Positions 1 through 8,713 of a DNA stretch of 64,000 bases are shown one piece after another (the stretch's first letter is position 1; every line of letters begins with the position of its first letter). Below the pieces are notes generated by a model, which was not told where the DNA came from, did not search any database, and saw nothing but the letters and a program-made list of their open reading frames with translations. The position numbers and the translations under genes were made by a program. The DNA is from Lachnospiraceae bacterium (GTDB lineage Bacteria; Bacillota; Clostridia; Lachnospirales; Lachnospiraceae): NCBI GenBank assembly GCA_016291655.1, contig JAEEYF010000030.1:28945-92944 (forward strand), read 5' to 3'.

Positions 1-2
1 CC

Positions 3-719
3 ACGAAAGCGGGCTTTGACATGTGGCCGGGACCTTACGGGAACTTCGGAAGCAAAAAGTATCTTGTGGCAAGTCTGGATCAGAGCCTGAAACGTATGGG
101 GCTTGAGTACGCGGACATTTATTATCACCACAGACCGGATCCCCAAACCCCGCTGGAGGAGACCTGCGGAGCTCTTGACGGACTTGTAAGGGCCGGAAAG
201 GTCCTTTATGTGGGAGTTTCAAACTACAATAAAGAACAGACGGATGCCGCCTTAAAGATATTTAAGCGGCTTAATACTCCGTTCATAGTAAATCAGAGCA
301 GGTTTTCCATGCTGGATCGAAAGATCGAAAGAACGGGGCTTAAGGGTTATCTCAAAGAAAAGGGGATCGGGCTTCTTGCCTTCAGTCCCCTGGCGCAGGG
401 AATGCTTACGGGAAAGTATCTTAAAGGGATACCTGAGGATTCGAGGGTCAGAACGGACGGAAGATATCTTAAACCCGACGACGTGCGAAATCCTCGGCTC
501 TCTCAAAAGGTGGAAGCTCTTTCGAAGCTGGCGGCGGAGCGGGGGCAGACGCTTGCTCAAATGGCCCTTGCCTGGGTGCTGAAGGACGAGGAAGTGACCG
601 GAGTGATCCTGGGAGCCTCCAAGCCAGAACAACTGGATGAAAATCTTAAAGCCCTTGATAATACGAGGTTTACAAAAAATGAATTGAATTATATAAATGA
701 AATTATAATAAAGAATTAG
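3..719 (+). CDS. Aldo/keto reductase, YghZ-like (5' partial)
   Basis: The 5' end lies outside the window; the reading frame is open from base 3 and runs through TKAGFDMWPGPYGNFGS, a block typical of the YghZ / L-glyceraldehyde-3-phosphate reductase branch of NADPH-dependent aldo/keto reductases. Also visible are the barrel segment with YYHHRPD (catalytic His region), the GVSNYN strand and a C-terminal GASKPEQLDENLKAL segment that normally binds the nicotinamide nucleotide. The 239 residues present are roughly the C-terminal two thirds of a protein of about 330. Expected role is NADPH-dependent reduction of small aldehydes in the cytosol; the substrate is inferred from the family. Its stop codon lies inside the CIRCE operator of clpB. 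Confidence 0.88.
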   Translation, partial: TKAGFDMWPGPYGNFGSKKYLVASLDQSLKRMGLEYADIYYHHRPDPQTPLEETCGALDGLVRAGKVLYVGVSNYNKEQTDAALKIFKRLNTPFIVNQSRFSMLDRKIERTGLKGYLKEKGIGLLAFSPLAQGMLTGKYLKGIPEDSRVRTDGRYLKPDDVRNPRLSQKVEALSKLAAERGQTLAQMALAWVLKDEEVTGVILGASKPEQLDENLKALDNTRFTKNELNYINEIIIKN

Positions 720-742
720 CACTCACCTCTTGACAGTGCTAA
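716..742 (+). promoter_or_regulatory. CIRCE operator (HrcA site) of clpB
   Basis: TTAGCACTC, nine bases, CAGTGCTAA: the consensus CIRCE inverted repeat with one mismatch in the right arm. It covers the stop codon of the upstream reductase and overlaps the -35 box of the clpB promoter, so bound HrcA would block that promoter. hrcA itself is not in the window. Confidence 0.9.
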
Positions 743-758
743 CAACTCGATGTATATT
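730..758 (+). promoter_or_regulatory. clpB promoter
   Basis: TTGACA (730-735), 17 bases, TATATT (753-758). The -35 box lies in the CIRCE element. The predicted start near 765 falls inside the left arm of the following terminator hairpin. Confidence 0.75.
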
Positions 759-759
759 T

Positions 760-802
760 GAGTCATCAAAAACGGATTGGAGTTTTGATGACTCTGTTTT
801 TT
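760..802 (+). terminator. Terminator of the reductase transcript, nested in the clpB leader
   Basis: GAGTCATCAAAA (760-771) pairs perfectly with TTTTGATGACTC (783-794) over an 11-base loop and is followed by TGTTTTTT. Transcripts reading through from upstream contain both arms; a transcript starting near 765 lacks half the left arm and should escape termination. Confidence 0.75.
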
Positions 803-823
803 CGGAAATAAGGTGGTGATACT

Positions 824-3403
824 ATGAATATAAGTAAATTTACGCAAAAATCCATGGAAGCGGTGAACAATTGCGAAAAACTGGCCTATGATTACGGGCA
901 TCAGGAGCTCCTTCCGGAGCATCTTCTCTACAGCCTCATGACGATTGAGGACAGTTTGACCGCAAGGCTCATAGAAAAGATGGAGATCAGCCCCGAAGTG
1001 TTTACAGCGCAGGTTGAAGGACTCCTTAATAAGAGACCCAAGGTCAGCGGCGGAAACGTTTACATGGGCGACAAACTGAATAAGGTTCTGATCTATGCCG
1101 AAGATGAGGCTAAAGCCATGGGGGATTCTTATGTTTCCGTGGAACACCTTTTCCTCAGCATATTAAAGCACCCGACGGCAGAGTTGTCGGATCTGCTCAA
1201 GCAGTTTAAGATCACAAGGGATCGTTTCCTCAAAGCCTTGCAGGAGGTAAGGGGAAATGTAAAGGTTACGACGGACAACCCGGAAGGAACCTACGAATCA
1301 TTGGAAAAGTATGGATATGACCTTGTGGAAAGAGCAAAACAACAGAAGCTCGATCCCGTGATCGGCCGTGATGCTGAGATAAGAAATGTTATCAGGATCC
1401 TTTCAAGAAAGACCAAGAACAACCCTGTACTGATCGGTGAACCCGGTGTGGGAAAGACGGCGGTGGTTGAGGGCCTTGCGCAGCGTATCGTTGCGGGAGA
1501 CGTGCCCGAGACACTGAAGGACAAGACACTATTCTCTCTTGATATGGGCGCGCTTGTGGCAGGCGCAAAGTACAGAGGAGAATTTGAGGAAAGACTTAAG
1601 GCTGTTCTTGAGGAAGTCAAGAACAGCGACGGACGTATCATCCTTTTCATAGACGAACTTCATACCATAGTGGGAGCAGGCAAGACGGAAGGATCGATGG
1701 ATGCGGGAAACATGCTTAAACCCATGCTTGCCCGGGGCGAGCTTCATTGCATAGGAGCCACCACACTCGATGAATACAGACAATACATAGAGAAGGATGC
1801 TGCGCTGGAGCGTCGTTTCCAGCCTGTAATGGTGGATGAACCCACAGTTGAAGACACAATTTCCATTCTCAGAGGAATCAAGGAAAGATATGAACTCTTC
1901 CACGGGGTAAAGATCACGGACGGCGCGCTGGTTTCTGCGGCGGTACTCTCCAACCGCTACATATCCGACCGATTCCTGCCCGATAAAGCAATAGACCTGG
2001 TGGACGAAGCCTGTGCATCGATAAAGACGGAGCTTGATTCCATGCCCACGGAGCTGGACGAAGTGAGAAGAAGGATCATGCAGCTGGAGATCGAGGAGGC
2101 GGCGCTAAAAAAGGAAAAGGACCGTCAAAGCATAGAAAGACTGGAGACGCTTCAAAAAGAGCTCTCCGAGCAAAGAGAGACCTATGCTGCCGTAAAGTCA
2201 AAGTGGGACAATGAAAAAGCTTCCGTCGACAGAGTGATGAAGCTGCGTGAACAGCTGGAGGCTTTGAATAATGAGATCGCGGCTGCAGAGAGAACATATG
2301 ACCTCAATAGGGCTGCAGAGCTGAAATACGGAAAGCTTCCGGAACTGCAGAAGAGTCTGGAGGCAGAGGAAGAAAAGAACCGTCTGAAGGAGAACGAGCT
2401 TGTCCATGAGGCGGTGGATGAGGATGAGATCGCGGAGATCGTATCAAGATGGACGGGCATACCCGTCCACAAGCTGACGGAAGGGGAAAAGAGCAAAACG
2501 CTTCATCTGGATGAGGAACTTCATAAAAGAGTGGTCGGTCAGGACAATGCAGTGCGTCTGGTGACGGAATCCATTCTTCGTTCAAAGGCAGGGATCAAGG
2601 ACCCCACAAAGCCCATAGGTTCCTTCCTGTTCCTCGGACCAACCGGCGTCGGAAAGACGGAGCTTGCAAAATCTCTGGCGGCGAGTCTTTTTGACAACGA
2701 AGCGAACATGGTACGTATCGATATGAGCGAATATATGGAGAAGTTCTCGGTTTCACGTCTCATAGGAGCGCCGCCCGGATATGTGGGCTACGAGGAGGGC
2801 GGTCAGCTTACCGAGGCGGTAAGAAGAAAGCCGTATTCGGTAGTGCTGTTTGATGAGGTTGAAAAGGCTCATCCGGATGTGTTTAATGTAATGCTGCAGA
2901 TCCTGGATGACGGCCGGGTGACGGATTCACAGGGAAGGACCGTGGACTTCAAAAACACGATCCTGATCATGACCTCAAATATCGGTTCGCAGTACATCCT
3001 TGACGGAATAGAACGTGAAGGGGAGATCGGCAAAGGTACGGAAGATCTTGTGATGGCCGATCTGAGAGCTCATTTCCGTCCGGAGTTTTTGAACCGTCTG
3101 GACGAGATCATAATGTTCAAGCCTCTCTCCAAGGATGACATATCTGGCATCATGGACCTGTTGGTAGAGGACGTGAACAGAAGACTGGCGGATAAAGAGA
3201 TAAAGATAACGCTTACGGATGAGGCTAAGAAGCTCGCGATCACGGAAAGCTATGATCCGGCTTACGGAGCAAGACCTCTGAAACGTTACCTGCAAAGGAG
3301 CGTTGAGACCATAAGCGCCCGTCTGATCCTGGAAGGAAAGGCCGTCGAAGGAAGCACGATCACAATTGATAACATTAACGGACACCTTGAAGGAAGGGTG
3401 TGA
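824..3403 (+). CDS. clpB: ATP-dependent disaggregase ClpB
   Basis: Cytosolic Hsp100 ATPase of 859 residues that rescues aggregated proteins together with DnaK. Domains in order: Clp_N repeat domain (about 1-145), first AAA+ domain with Walker A GEPGVGKT (about 205-212) and Walker B ILFIDELH, the long charged coiled-coil middle domain (about 400-525) that separates ClpB from ClpA/ClpC, and a second AAA+ domain with Walker A GPTGVGKT (about 605-612), Walker [14 protein letters not shown] and the C-terminal D2 small domain. Length matches the family. AGGTGGTG lies 5 bases before the ATG. It is a single-gene unit under CIRCE control and ends in a strong terminator. Confidence 0.98.
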   Translation: MNISKFTQKSMEAVNNCEKLAYDYGHQELLPEHLLYSLMTIEDSLTARLIEKMEISPEVFTAQVEGLLNKRPKVSGGNVYMGDKLNKVLIYAEDEAKAMGDSYVSVEHLFLSILKHPTAELSDLLKQFKITRDRFLKALQEVRGNVKVTTDNPEGTYESLEKYGYDLVERAKQQKLDPVIGRDAEIRNVIRILSRKTKNNPVLIGEPGVGKTAVVEGLAQRIVAGDVPETLKDKTLFSLDMGALVAGAKYRGEFEERLKAVLEEVKNSDGRIILFIDELHTIVGAGKTEGSMDAGNMLKPMLARGELHCIGATTLDEYRQYIEKDAALERRFQPVMVDEPTVEDTISILRGIKERYELFHGVKITDGALVSAAVLSNRYISDRFLPDKAIDLVDEACASIKTELDSMPTELDEVRRRIMQLEIEEAALKKEKDRQSIERLETLQKELSEQRETYAAVKSKWDNEKASVDRVMKLREQLEALNNEIAAAERTYDLNRAAELKYGKLPELQKSLEAEEEKNRLKENELVHEAVDEDEIAEIVSRWTGIPVHKLTEGEKSKTLHLDEELHKRVVGQDNAVRLVTESILRSKAGIKDPTKPIGSFLFLGPTGVGKTELAKSLAASLFDNEANMVRIDMSEYMEKFSVSRLIGAPPGYVGYEEGGQLTEAVRRKPYSVVLFDEVEKAHPDVFNVMLQILDDGRVTDSQGRTVDFKNTILIMTSNIGSQYILDGIEREGEIGKGTEDLVMADLRAHFRPEFLNRLDEIIMFKPLSKDDISGIMDLLVEDVNRRLADKEIKITLTDEAKKLAITESYDPAYGARPLKRYLQRSVETISARLILEGKAVEGSTITIDNINGHLEGRV

Positions 3404-3405
3404 TC

Positions 3406-3439
3406 TCAGGCGCGGGAAACCGCGCCTGAAATTTTTTTT
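3406..3439 (+). terminator. clpB terminator
   Basis: Ten-base-pair stem TCAGGCGCGG / CCGCGCCTGA closed by a GAAA tetraloop, followed by eight or nine T residues. Confidence 0.93.
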
Positions 3440-3449
3440 AAAAAAGGTG

Positions 3450-3478
3450 TTGACATACTTCGACTGTCGTGGTATAAC
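3450..3478 (+). promoter_or_regulatory. Promoter of the PadR operon, with operator-like repeats
   Basis: TTGACA (3450-3455), 17 bases, TATAAC (3473-3478). TACTTCG (3456), TACTACG (3480) and TACTACG (3494) are three direct repeats across the promoter, and CTGTCGT (3464-3470) faces ACGACAG (3498-3504). These are plausible autoregulatory PadR sites; which repeat is bound is not known. Confidence 0.75.
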
Positions 3479-3497
3479 ATACTACGTCAGATGTACT

Positions 3498-3557
3498 ACG
3501 ACAGACGTTACAATGACAGACAAAGGAACGACAGACGAAGGAACGACAGACAAAGTA
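3498..3557 (+). repeat. Four tandem 15-base units in the padR leader
   Basis: Four consecutive 15-base units beginning at 3498, 3513, 3528 and 3543 share the core AYGACAGAC followed by an AAAGGA-like tail. They lie in the untranslated leader just after the promoter. The frame is open across them, but it has no ribosome binding site and low complexity, so I do not call a gene. Confidence 0.8.
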
Positions 3558-3584
3558 AGAAAAAAATAAAGAAAGGGTGGAAGT

Positions 3585-3944
3585 ATGATTGAGATCAGCA
3601 GTGATGTGATCAGAGGTTACAATGATACGATGATCCTGTACATACTTAGAAACGCACCGTCATACGGCTATGAGATATCTAAAAACATTAAGAGCATGAC
3701 GGACGGGAAGTACATTATAAAAGAAACAACTTTGTACTCTGCGTTTACGAGAATGGAAAAGAACGGATACATCGAGTCGTTTTCCGGACAGGAAGACAGA
3801 AGGACCTACTACAGGATCACGGATTCCGGACGTAAGTTTTACTCGGAAAAATGTGATGAATGGGAACTTACAAAGGAAGTTGTCGAGAAGTTCATTGCCT
3901 CACAAGCCGATGAGGCATATGAAAAAGACAGCGGAAACGAATAA
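3585..3944 (+). CDS. PadR-family transcriptional regulator
   Basis: A 119-residue winged-helix protein. The N-terminal part (about 10-85) has the PadR signature: an ILRNAPSYGYEI helix, a recognition helix with ETTLYSAFTRMEKNGYI, and the wing RRTYYRITDSG. A short C-terminal helix should give the dimer. AAAGGGTGG is placed 4 bases before the ATG. It starts a three-gene unit with a HAAS-domain membrane protein and a DUF4097 protein, an arrangement common in Firmicutes in which PadR represses its own operon and is relieved by envelope or antimicrobial stress; that role is inference here. The effector is unknown. Confidence 0.92.
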   Translation: MIEISSDVIRGYNDTMILYILRNAPSYGYEISKNIKSMTDGKYIIKETTLYSAFTRMEKNGYIESFSGQEDRRTYYRITDSGRKFYSEKCDEWELTKEVVEKFIASQADEAYEKDSGNE

Positions 3945-3995
3945 GGCAATACAGGGATAAAAGTAAACAGTAGAGTGGATTGAAAGGAAGAAAAA

Positions 3996-4982
3996 ATGGA
4001 TACAATAAAAAATTATCTTGAGACTATGTTTATGCAGCTTCCCAACACAAGGGAAGTATTGAAAGCCAAGGCTGAGCTGGGGCAGATGATGGAAGACAAG
4101 TTCAACGAGCTCATGGCTGAAGGAAAACATGAAAATGAAGCGATCGCTGAAGTCCTTGCGGATTTCGGAAACCTTGATGAAGTGGCGGAAACACTTGGGA
4201 TCAAGGATGTGATCCACAAGGATCCGGTTGACAGGAGAATTGTTAAGCTCGAAGAAGCTCGTGAGTATGTGAAAGCAAGAGAAGCCAATTCACTCAGAAC
4301 CGGCATCGGTGTTATGCTTTGCATCCTGTGCCCCGTAGCCGAGATGGTCATCGGAGAAAACATGGGACACAGAGGACTTGGAGTTCTTTCACTTTTTGCG
4401 GTGCTTGCGGTAGCCATAGGACTTTTCATTTACAACTCCGTACAGAGTGAAAAGTGGAGCTGGATGGAAAAGACTCCCTGCGCTGTGGAATTTGCAACCG
4501 TTGATGAGATCAACAAGGCAAGAGAAGCCTTCAGGCCTTTGAAAGCAATATTCCTTTGTGCCGGTATCGTCCTTTGCATATTGGCCCTGGGAATATCGGG
4601 GGCGGTTGATGAGATGCATGCGTTTACCGGAATAAATGACGTAGAAGGCATATTTTTCCTGTGTATCGTTGCGATCGGTGTCTGCCTTATCGTATACGGC
4701 TGTGTAAGAGATACCGCCTTTACGGACATCCTTAAGCTGAATGACAGCAAGACCGTCGGCGGAAACTTTGTCGACAGCCAGAAGACAGCCAAAAGAGTTA
4801 CAAAGACCGGTCAGGCTGTTCTTGATGTGTTCTGGCCCACAGTAACATGTATCTATTTCATTTGGAGCTTTGTGACAATGCATTGGTACATCACATGGAT
4901 AATCTGGCCGATAGCACCTTTGTTCAGAATGCTGATCGAGACGATCTTTGCGGACACTTCGTCGGGTGACCGGAACAAATAA
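3996..4982 (+). CDS. HAAS/DUF1700-type membrane protein (permease prefix domain)
   Basis: 328 residues. The first ~75 form a soluble helical domain (NTREVLKAKAELGQMMEDKF, then EAIAEVLADFGNLDEVAETL) typical of the permease prefix / HAAS domain that accompanies PadR regulators. Hydrophobic segments follow near residues 105-125, 130-150, 180-205, 215-240 and 285-315, so about five membrane helices are likely. The enzymatic or transport role is unknown; the family is thought to act as partner of PadR at the membrane. RBS AAGGAAG lies upstream, 51 bases after padR. Confidence 0.8.
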   Translation: MDTIKNYLETMFMQLPNTREVLKAKAELGQMMEDKFNELMAEGKHENEAIAEVLADFGNLDEVAETLGIKDVIHKDPVDRRIVKLEEAREYVKAREANSLRTGIGVMLCILCPVAEMVIGENMGHRGLGVLSLFAVLAVAIGLFIYNSVQSEKWSWMEKTPCAVEFATVDEINKAREAFRPLKAIFLCAGIVLCILALGISGAVDEMHAFTGINDVEGIFFLCIVAIGVCLIVYGCVRDTAFTDILKLNDSKTVGGNFVDSQKTAKRVTKTGQAVLDVFWPTVTCIYFIWSFVTMHWYITWIIWPIAPLFRMLIETIFADTSSGDRNK

Positions 4983-5001
4983 TGGGAAAAAGGAGAGAAA
5001 A

Positions 5002-5874
5002 ATGAACAGAAGAATATATCTTATCATACTTTATATAGTTACAATCTTTATATGCATCAGTGCTGTCAGCTACCACACAGGACGCGTAATTTCCGGATGT
5101 GCGGCTTGTTTGGACGGGGATTACGACGTGGATTTCGATTGGGATAACGGATTAGTTATAAAGAATAACGGAACTGTGATTTCGGAAGGATCGGTGGAAG
5201 AAGACTTTGATGAAAAGGGATACAAGAATATTGATGTTGACGGTGCAGTGGGCGATCTGACGATAACTGAGGGTGACGGTTATTCCTGCAAGTTTGTCGG
5301 TAATGAGAAACTCAAGCCTACGGTATCGGTTAAGAATAATACACTGGTTGTAAAGCAGAAAAAGATCAGGAATAATGTTGGAAGTGTAAATAACTATTCA
5401 AAGATAAACATTACCGTTCCCAAGGACACCCTCGGACATATTGAGATCGATTCAGCTGTAGGAGATGTAAATATAAAGAATCTGTCATGTACCGGTATTA
5501 AGGCAGTGGTCGCAGTGGGAAACATCCGAACGGAAAATGTTGTGTGCGACGGAAAAACAACGATCGAGGCAAAAGTAGGTGAAATAACACTGAAAAACAG
5601 TGCCTTTGGTGATCTTGATCTGAATACCGATGTGGGACAGATCAGAATAGACGATTGTTCTTTTGAAGACGCAGAGATGGATTCGCATATCGGAAATGTG
5701 ACTATCTACGGGCTTGATGCGGACAGGTACGATCTTGATATTGACTGTTCCCTCGGTGATTTTGAATTCGACGGAAAGGATTACGGTAAAAAAGGAAGGA
5801 TCAATAACAGCGGTGCGGATTACACGCTTACCGTCGATTCAGATCTTGGCGACGTGAAGATCCACTCGAAATAA
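5002..5874 (+). CDS. DUF4097-family beta-strand repeat protein, membrane-anchored
   Basis: The ATG at 5002 is chosen because AAAGGAGAG precedes it and because translation then opens with a typical anchor or signal (MNRRIYLIILYIVTIFICIS). The 290-residue product has a short acidic linker and then a series of beta-strand repeats (VDGAVGDLTI, IDSAVGDVNI, VAVGNI, DVGQIRI, SHIGNVTI, SDLGDVKI), the pattern of DUF4097 (LiaG-like) right-handed beta structures. It probably sits outside the membrane. It is the last gene of the PadR unit. The function is unproven; LiaG-type proteins belong to envelope-stress operons. Confidence 0.85.
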   Translation: MNRRIYLIILYIVTIFICISAVSYHTGRVISGCAACLDGDYDVDFDWDNGLVIKNNGTVISEGSVEEDFDEKGYKNIDVDGAVGDLTITEGDGYSCKFVGNEKLKPTVSVKNNTLVVKQKKIRNNVGSVNNYSKINITVPKDTLGHIEIDSAVGDVNIKNLSCTGIKAVVAVGNIRTENVVCDGKTTIEAKVGEITLKNSAFGDLDLNTDVGQIRIDDCSFEDAEMDSHIGNVTIYGLDADRYDLDIDCSLGDFEFDGKDYGKKGRINNSGADYTLTVDSDLGDVKIHSK

Positions 5875-5884
5875 AATCTACAAA

Positions 5885-5924
5885 GAAGACAAGGGACTAA
5901 AAACGTCTCTTGTCTTCATTTTTT
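5885..5924 (+). terminator. Terminator of the PadR operon
   Basis: GAAGACAAGGGA (5885-5896) pairs with TCTCTTGTCTTC (5906-5917) with one G-T wobble, followed by ATTTTTTT. The 120 bases between it and the next promoter are AT-rich and show nothing else I can call. Confidence 0.9.
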
Positions 5925-6046
5925 TAACAAAAAAATTGCAGATAAGAGCGGGATTCCGGGAGACATTTTGAAAAAAGCATTTAAAAGGGGGATTACAAAG
6001 CCTCGAAAAGGCTCCAAAAATAAATGCTAAAAATGCTTAAAGTTAC

Positions 6047-6075
6047 TTGCAAAAAATATAGTAATGAATTATACT
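6047..6075 (+). promoter_or_regulatory. Promoter of the hxlR-suf operon
   Basis: TTGCAA (6047-6052), 17 bases, TATACT (6070-6075). It is followed 26 bases later by an AAAGGAG ribosome binding site. No other promoter or terminator is evident before sufC, so it probably drives the entire cluster. Confidence 0.65.
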
Positions 6076-6115
6076 ACCCAATCGAAGTGATTGGAAAGAC
6101 CAAAGGAGCAATCTG

Positions 6116-6475
6116 ATGAACAAAGAAAACGATATAACAAAATGCCCGTTGGAGTACGGGCTCGAGGTTTTCGGGAAAAAATGGGAATCCAAGGTGATCT
6201 GTGTTCTCTCTGCAGACAGAAGCATGCGTTACGGGGAGATCAGGGCTTGTGTTGACGGGATTACAGATGTCGCTTTAACCGCAACACTTAAAAAATTAAC
6301 CGTGGACGGGATCGTCGAAAGAACCCAGTACAGGGAGATTCCGCCTCGCGTTGAATATACACTTACAGATAAAGGACGATCGATCGTACCCATTATTAAA
6401 AGCATTTGTTCGTGGTCGCAGGGAAACAGTGACGGGGTCGCTATAAGCTGCGAAAACTGCAATGCTGAAAAATAA
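6116..6475 (+). CDS. HxlR-family winged-helix regulator, candidate SUF regulator
   Basis: 119 residues with the HxlR fold: conserved CPLEYGLEVFGKKW start (Cys10), recognition helix around TDVALTATLKKLTVDGIV, and the wing PPRVEYTLTDKGRSI. HxlR proteins often sense electrophiles or redox state through the N-terminal Cys. This one has six cysteines (10, 29, 45, 98, 112, 115), including a C-terminal CENC pair, which is many for its size. It ends 27 bases before sufC with no terminator between, so it is probably co-transcribed with the SUF genes and may regulate them in place of an Rrf2-type IscR. That link is inferred from position and cysteine content. Confidence 0.9.
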   Translation: MNKENDITKCPLEYGLEVFGKKWESKVICVLSADRSMRYGEIRACVDGITDVALTATLKKLTVDGIVERTQYREIPPRVEYTLTDKGRSIVPIIKSICSWSQGNSDGVAISCENCNAEK

Positions 6476-6502
6476 CCGACAACTCTCATTAAGGAGGTAG
6501 AT

Positions 6503-7243
6503 ATGTCAAAATTACTTACAATTAAAGACCTTACGGTCAACGTAAAGGATAAAACCATTCTTCGGGGGATCAATCTCGAGGTGGGAAGAGGCGAGACCCA
6601 TGTACTCATGGGACCTAACGGAGCCGGTAAATCCACGCTGGGAAATGCGATCATGGGCAACCCCAACTACGAGATAACCGAAGGCTCCGTCTTTTTTGAC
6701 GGAGAAGACATTCTTGAGGACGATGCTGCCGAAAGAGCAAAGAAAGGCATCTTCCTTACTTTCCAGAACCCGATCGAAGTACCGGGCATATCTCTTGCAA
6801 ACTTTATCAGGAATTCCATTGATTGCAAGAACAATACAAGAACCAAGATCTGGGAATTCAGAAAAGAACTCGAAAAGCAGATGAAGCTCCTGAACATGGA
6901 CGAGGCATATGCAGACAGAGACCTTAACCTTGGTTTCTCAGGCGGTGAAAAGAAGAAGGCAGAGATCCTGCAGCTTCTCATGCTGAAGCCCTCTCTGGCC
7001 ATTCTTGACGAAACAGACTCCGGACTTGATGTTGACGCCGTAAGGACCGTTTCAGCAGGCGTAAAGGAATTCCAGAAGGATCCGAACCGTGCGCTCATGA
7101 TCATCACACACAGCACACGTATCCTTGAGCAGCTTCACGTTGATTATACACACATCATTGTTGACGGTCGTATCGTTGAGACCGGTGACGCATCTCTTGT
7201 TGCAAAGGTAAATCGCGAAGGCTTCGTTAAGTATGCTTCTTAA
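6503..7243 (+). CDS. sufC: Fe-S assembly ATPase SufC
   Basis: ABC-type ATPase of 246 residues that powers the SufBCD scaffold. Visible: Walker A GPNGAGKS, Q-loop LTFQNPIEVPGIS, signature LGFSGGEKKKAEI, Walker B LAILDETDSGLD (DE followed by TDSGLDVDA is diagnostic of SufC) and the H-loop HSTR. AAGGAGG is 5 bases upstream of the ATG. It is first in the order sufC-B-D-S-U that is standard in Firmicutes. It acts in the cytosol and has no membrane partner despite the ABC fold. Confidence 0.98.
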   Translation: MSKLLTIKDLTVNVKDKTILRGINLEVGRGETHVLMGPNGAGKSTLGNAIMGNPNYEITEGSVFFDGEDILEDDAAERAKKGIFLTFQNPIEVPGISLANFIRNSIDCKNNTRTKIWEFRKELEKQMKLLNMDEAYADRDLNLGFSGGEKKKAEILQLLMLKPSLAILDETDSGLDVDAVRTVSAGVKEFQKDPNRALMIITHSTRILEQLHVDYTHIIVDGRIVETGDASLVAKVNREGFVKYAS

Positions 7244-7289
7244 TGCTGCATAGTTAGCATATGCTTACTTGACAGGGAAAGGAATTATA

Positions 7290-8702
7290 ATGAAAGAAAA
7301 AACCAAACTCGATGATGTCGACAGAAATTTATATGATTTCCGATTCGAAGAAAGCGATGAGGATTTCTACAAAGTAGACAGCGGACTGACGCCCGAGATC
7401 GTAGAGCAGATCTCGAGGGAAAAGAACGATCCGCTGTGGATGAGGGAACTGAGGCTGGAATCGCTTAAGGTTTATGAGGAAATGAAAATGCCCGATTGGG
7501 GTCCGTCCCTTGACGGATTGGATATGAACAATATCATAACCTATATTAAGCCGAAGACAGAAATGGTGGCATCGTGGGACGATGTGCCTGATGATATAAA
7601 GGAAACCTTTGAAAGGCTCGGTATTCCGAAGGCTGAGCGTGATTCTCTTGCGGGAGTGGGCGCGCAGTATGACTCGGAGATCGTTTATCACAATATGAAA
7701 AAAGAAGTTGCGGAGCAGGGCGTGATCTACACGGACCTTGAATCTGCGCTTCACGGACCCTATGCAGAGATGATCAGAGAGCATTTCATGAAGCTTCTGC
7801 CCGCAAAGGATCACAAATTCATGGCGCTTCACGGAGCTGTATGGTCGGGCGGTTCGTTTGTTTACGTTCCCCCGGGCGTAAAGGTGGAGATCCCCTTACA
7901 GTCCTACTTCAGATTGAATGCTCCCGGCGCGGGACAGTTCGAGCATACGCTGATCATCGTTGATGAAGGCGCTGACCTGCACTTCATCGAAGGCTGCTCG
8001 GCACCCAAGTACAACATAGCAAACCTGCATGCGGGTGCGGTTGAACTTTATGTAAGAAAGAATGCGAGACTCAGATATTCCACCATTGAAAACTGGTCGA
8101 AGAACATGTACAACCTTAACTCCAAGAGAGCGCTGGTTGAAGAAGGCGGTAAGATGGAATGGGTTTCCGGATCTTTCGGATCCCATACGGGTTACCTCTA
8201 TCCCATGACGATCCTTAAGGGAGACAATTCAAAATGCGAATTTACCGGTATTACTTTTGCGGGTAAAGGACAGAATCTGGATACGGGACTGAAGATCGTT
8301 CACAGCGGCAAGAACACGACCTCCGCGGTTAACACGAAGTCCATTTCGAAGAGCGGCGGCATAGGAACGATGAGAAGCTCGGTGCTTGTAAATCCCGGTG
8401 CGGAAAATGCCAAGTCTACCGTAGACTGTGCAACGCTCATGCTGGATTCGGAATCCTGCTCCGACACCATCCCCGTAATGGACATCCGTACACAGAGCGC
8501 GGATGTAGGTCATGAAGCAAAGATCGGCCGTATCAGCAATGATGCCATCTTCTATCTTATGTCCAGAGGCATGGGTGAAGAGGATGCGAGAGCTATGATC
8601 GTAAGCGGATTTGCGGACAATGTATCCAAGGAGCTTCCGCTTGAATATGCAATTGAGATGAATAACCTGATCCGCCTTGAAATGGTGGGTTCCATCGGTT
8701 AG
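7290..8702 (+). CDS. sufB: Fe-S scaffold protein SufB
   Basis: 470 residues, of the usual SufB size. The ATG at 7290 is chosen because GGGAAAGGA lies before it; a start 21 bases upstream has none. Conserved blocks include GAVWSGGSFVYVPPGVKVEIPLQ, NLHAGAVELYV, SESCSDTIPVMDI and the C-terminal GHEAKIGRISNDAIFYLMSRG, where Asp/Glu and Cys residues build the cluster with SufD. It forms the SufBC2D complex with the neighbours and builds nascent Fe-S clusters. The 46-base gap after sufC contains no terminator. Confidence 0.98.
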   Translation: MKEKTKLDDVDRNLYDFRFEESDEDFYKVDSGLTPEIVEQISREKNDPLWMRELRLESLKVYEEMKMPDWGPSLDGLDMNNIITYIKPKTEMVASWDDVPDDIKETFERLGIPKAERDSLAGVGAQYDSEIVYHNMKKEVAEQGVIYTDLESALHGPYAEMIREHFMKLLPAKDHKFMALHGAVWSGGSFVYVPPGVKVEIPLQSYFRLNAPGAGQFEHTLIIVDEGADLHFIEGCSAPKYNIANLHAGAVELYVRKNARLRYSTIENWSKNMYNLNSKRALVEEGGKMEWVSGSFGSHTGYLYPMTILKGDNSKCEFTGITFAGKGQNLDTGLKIVHSGKNTTSAVNTKSISKSGGIGTMRSSVLVNPGAENAKSTVDCATLMLDSESCSDTIPVMDIRTQSADVGHEAKIGRISNDAIFYLMSRGMGEEDARAMIVSGFADNVSKELPLEYAIEMNNLIRLEMVGSIG

Positions 8703-8713
8703 GGAGGTATAGT

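Noticed and set aside
3366..3569. Small open frame across the terminator, promoter and 15-base repeats
   Set aside because: It overlaps the clpB end, terminator and promoter, lacks an RBS and reads as repeats.
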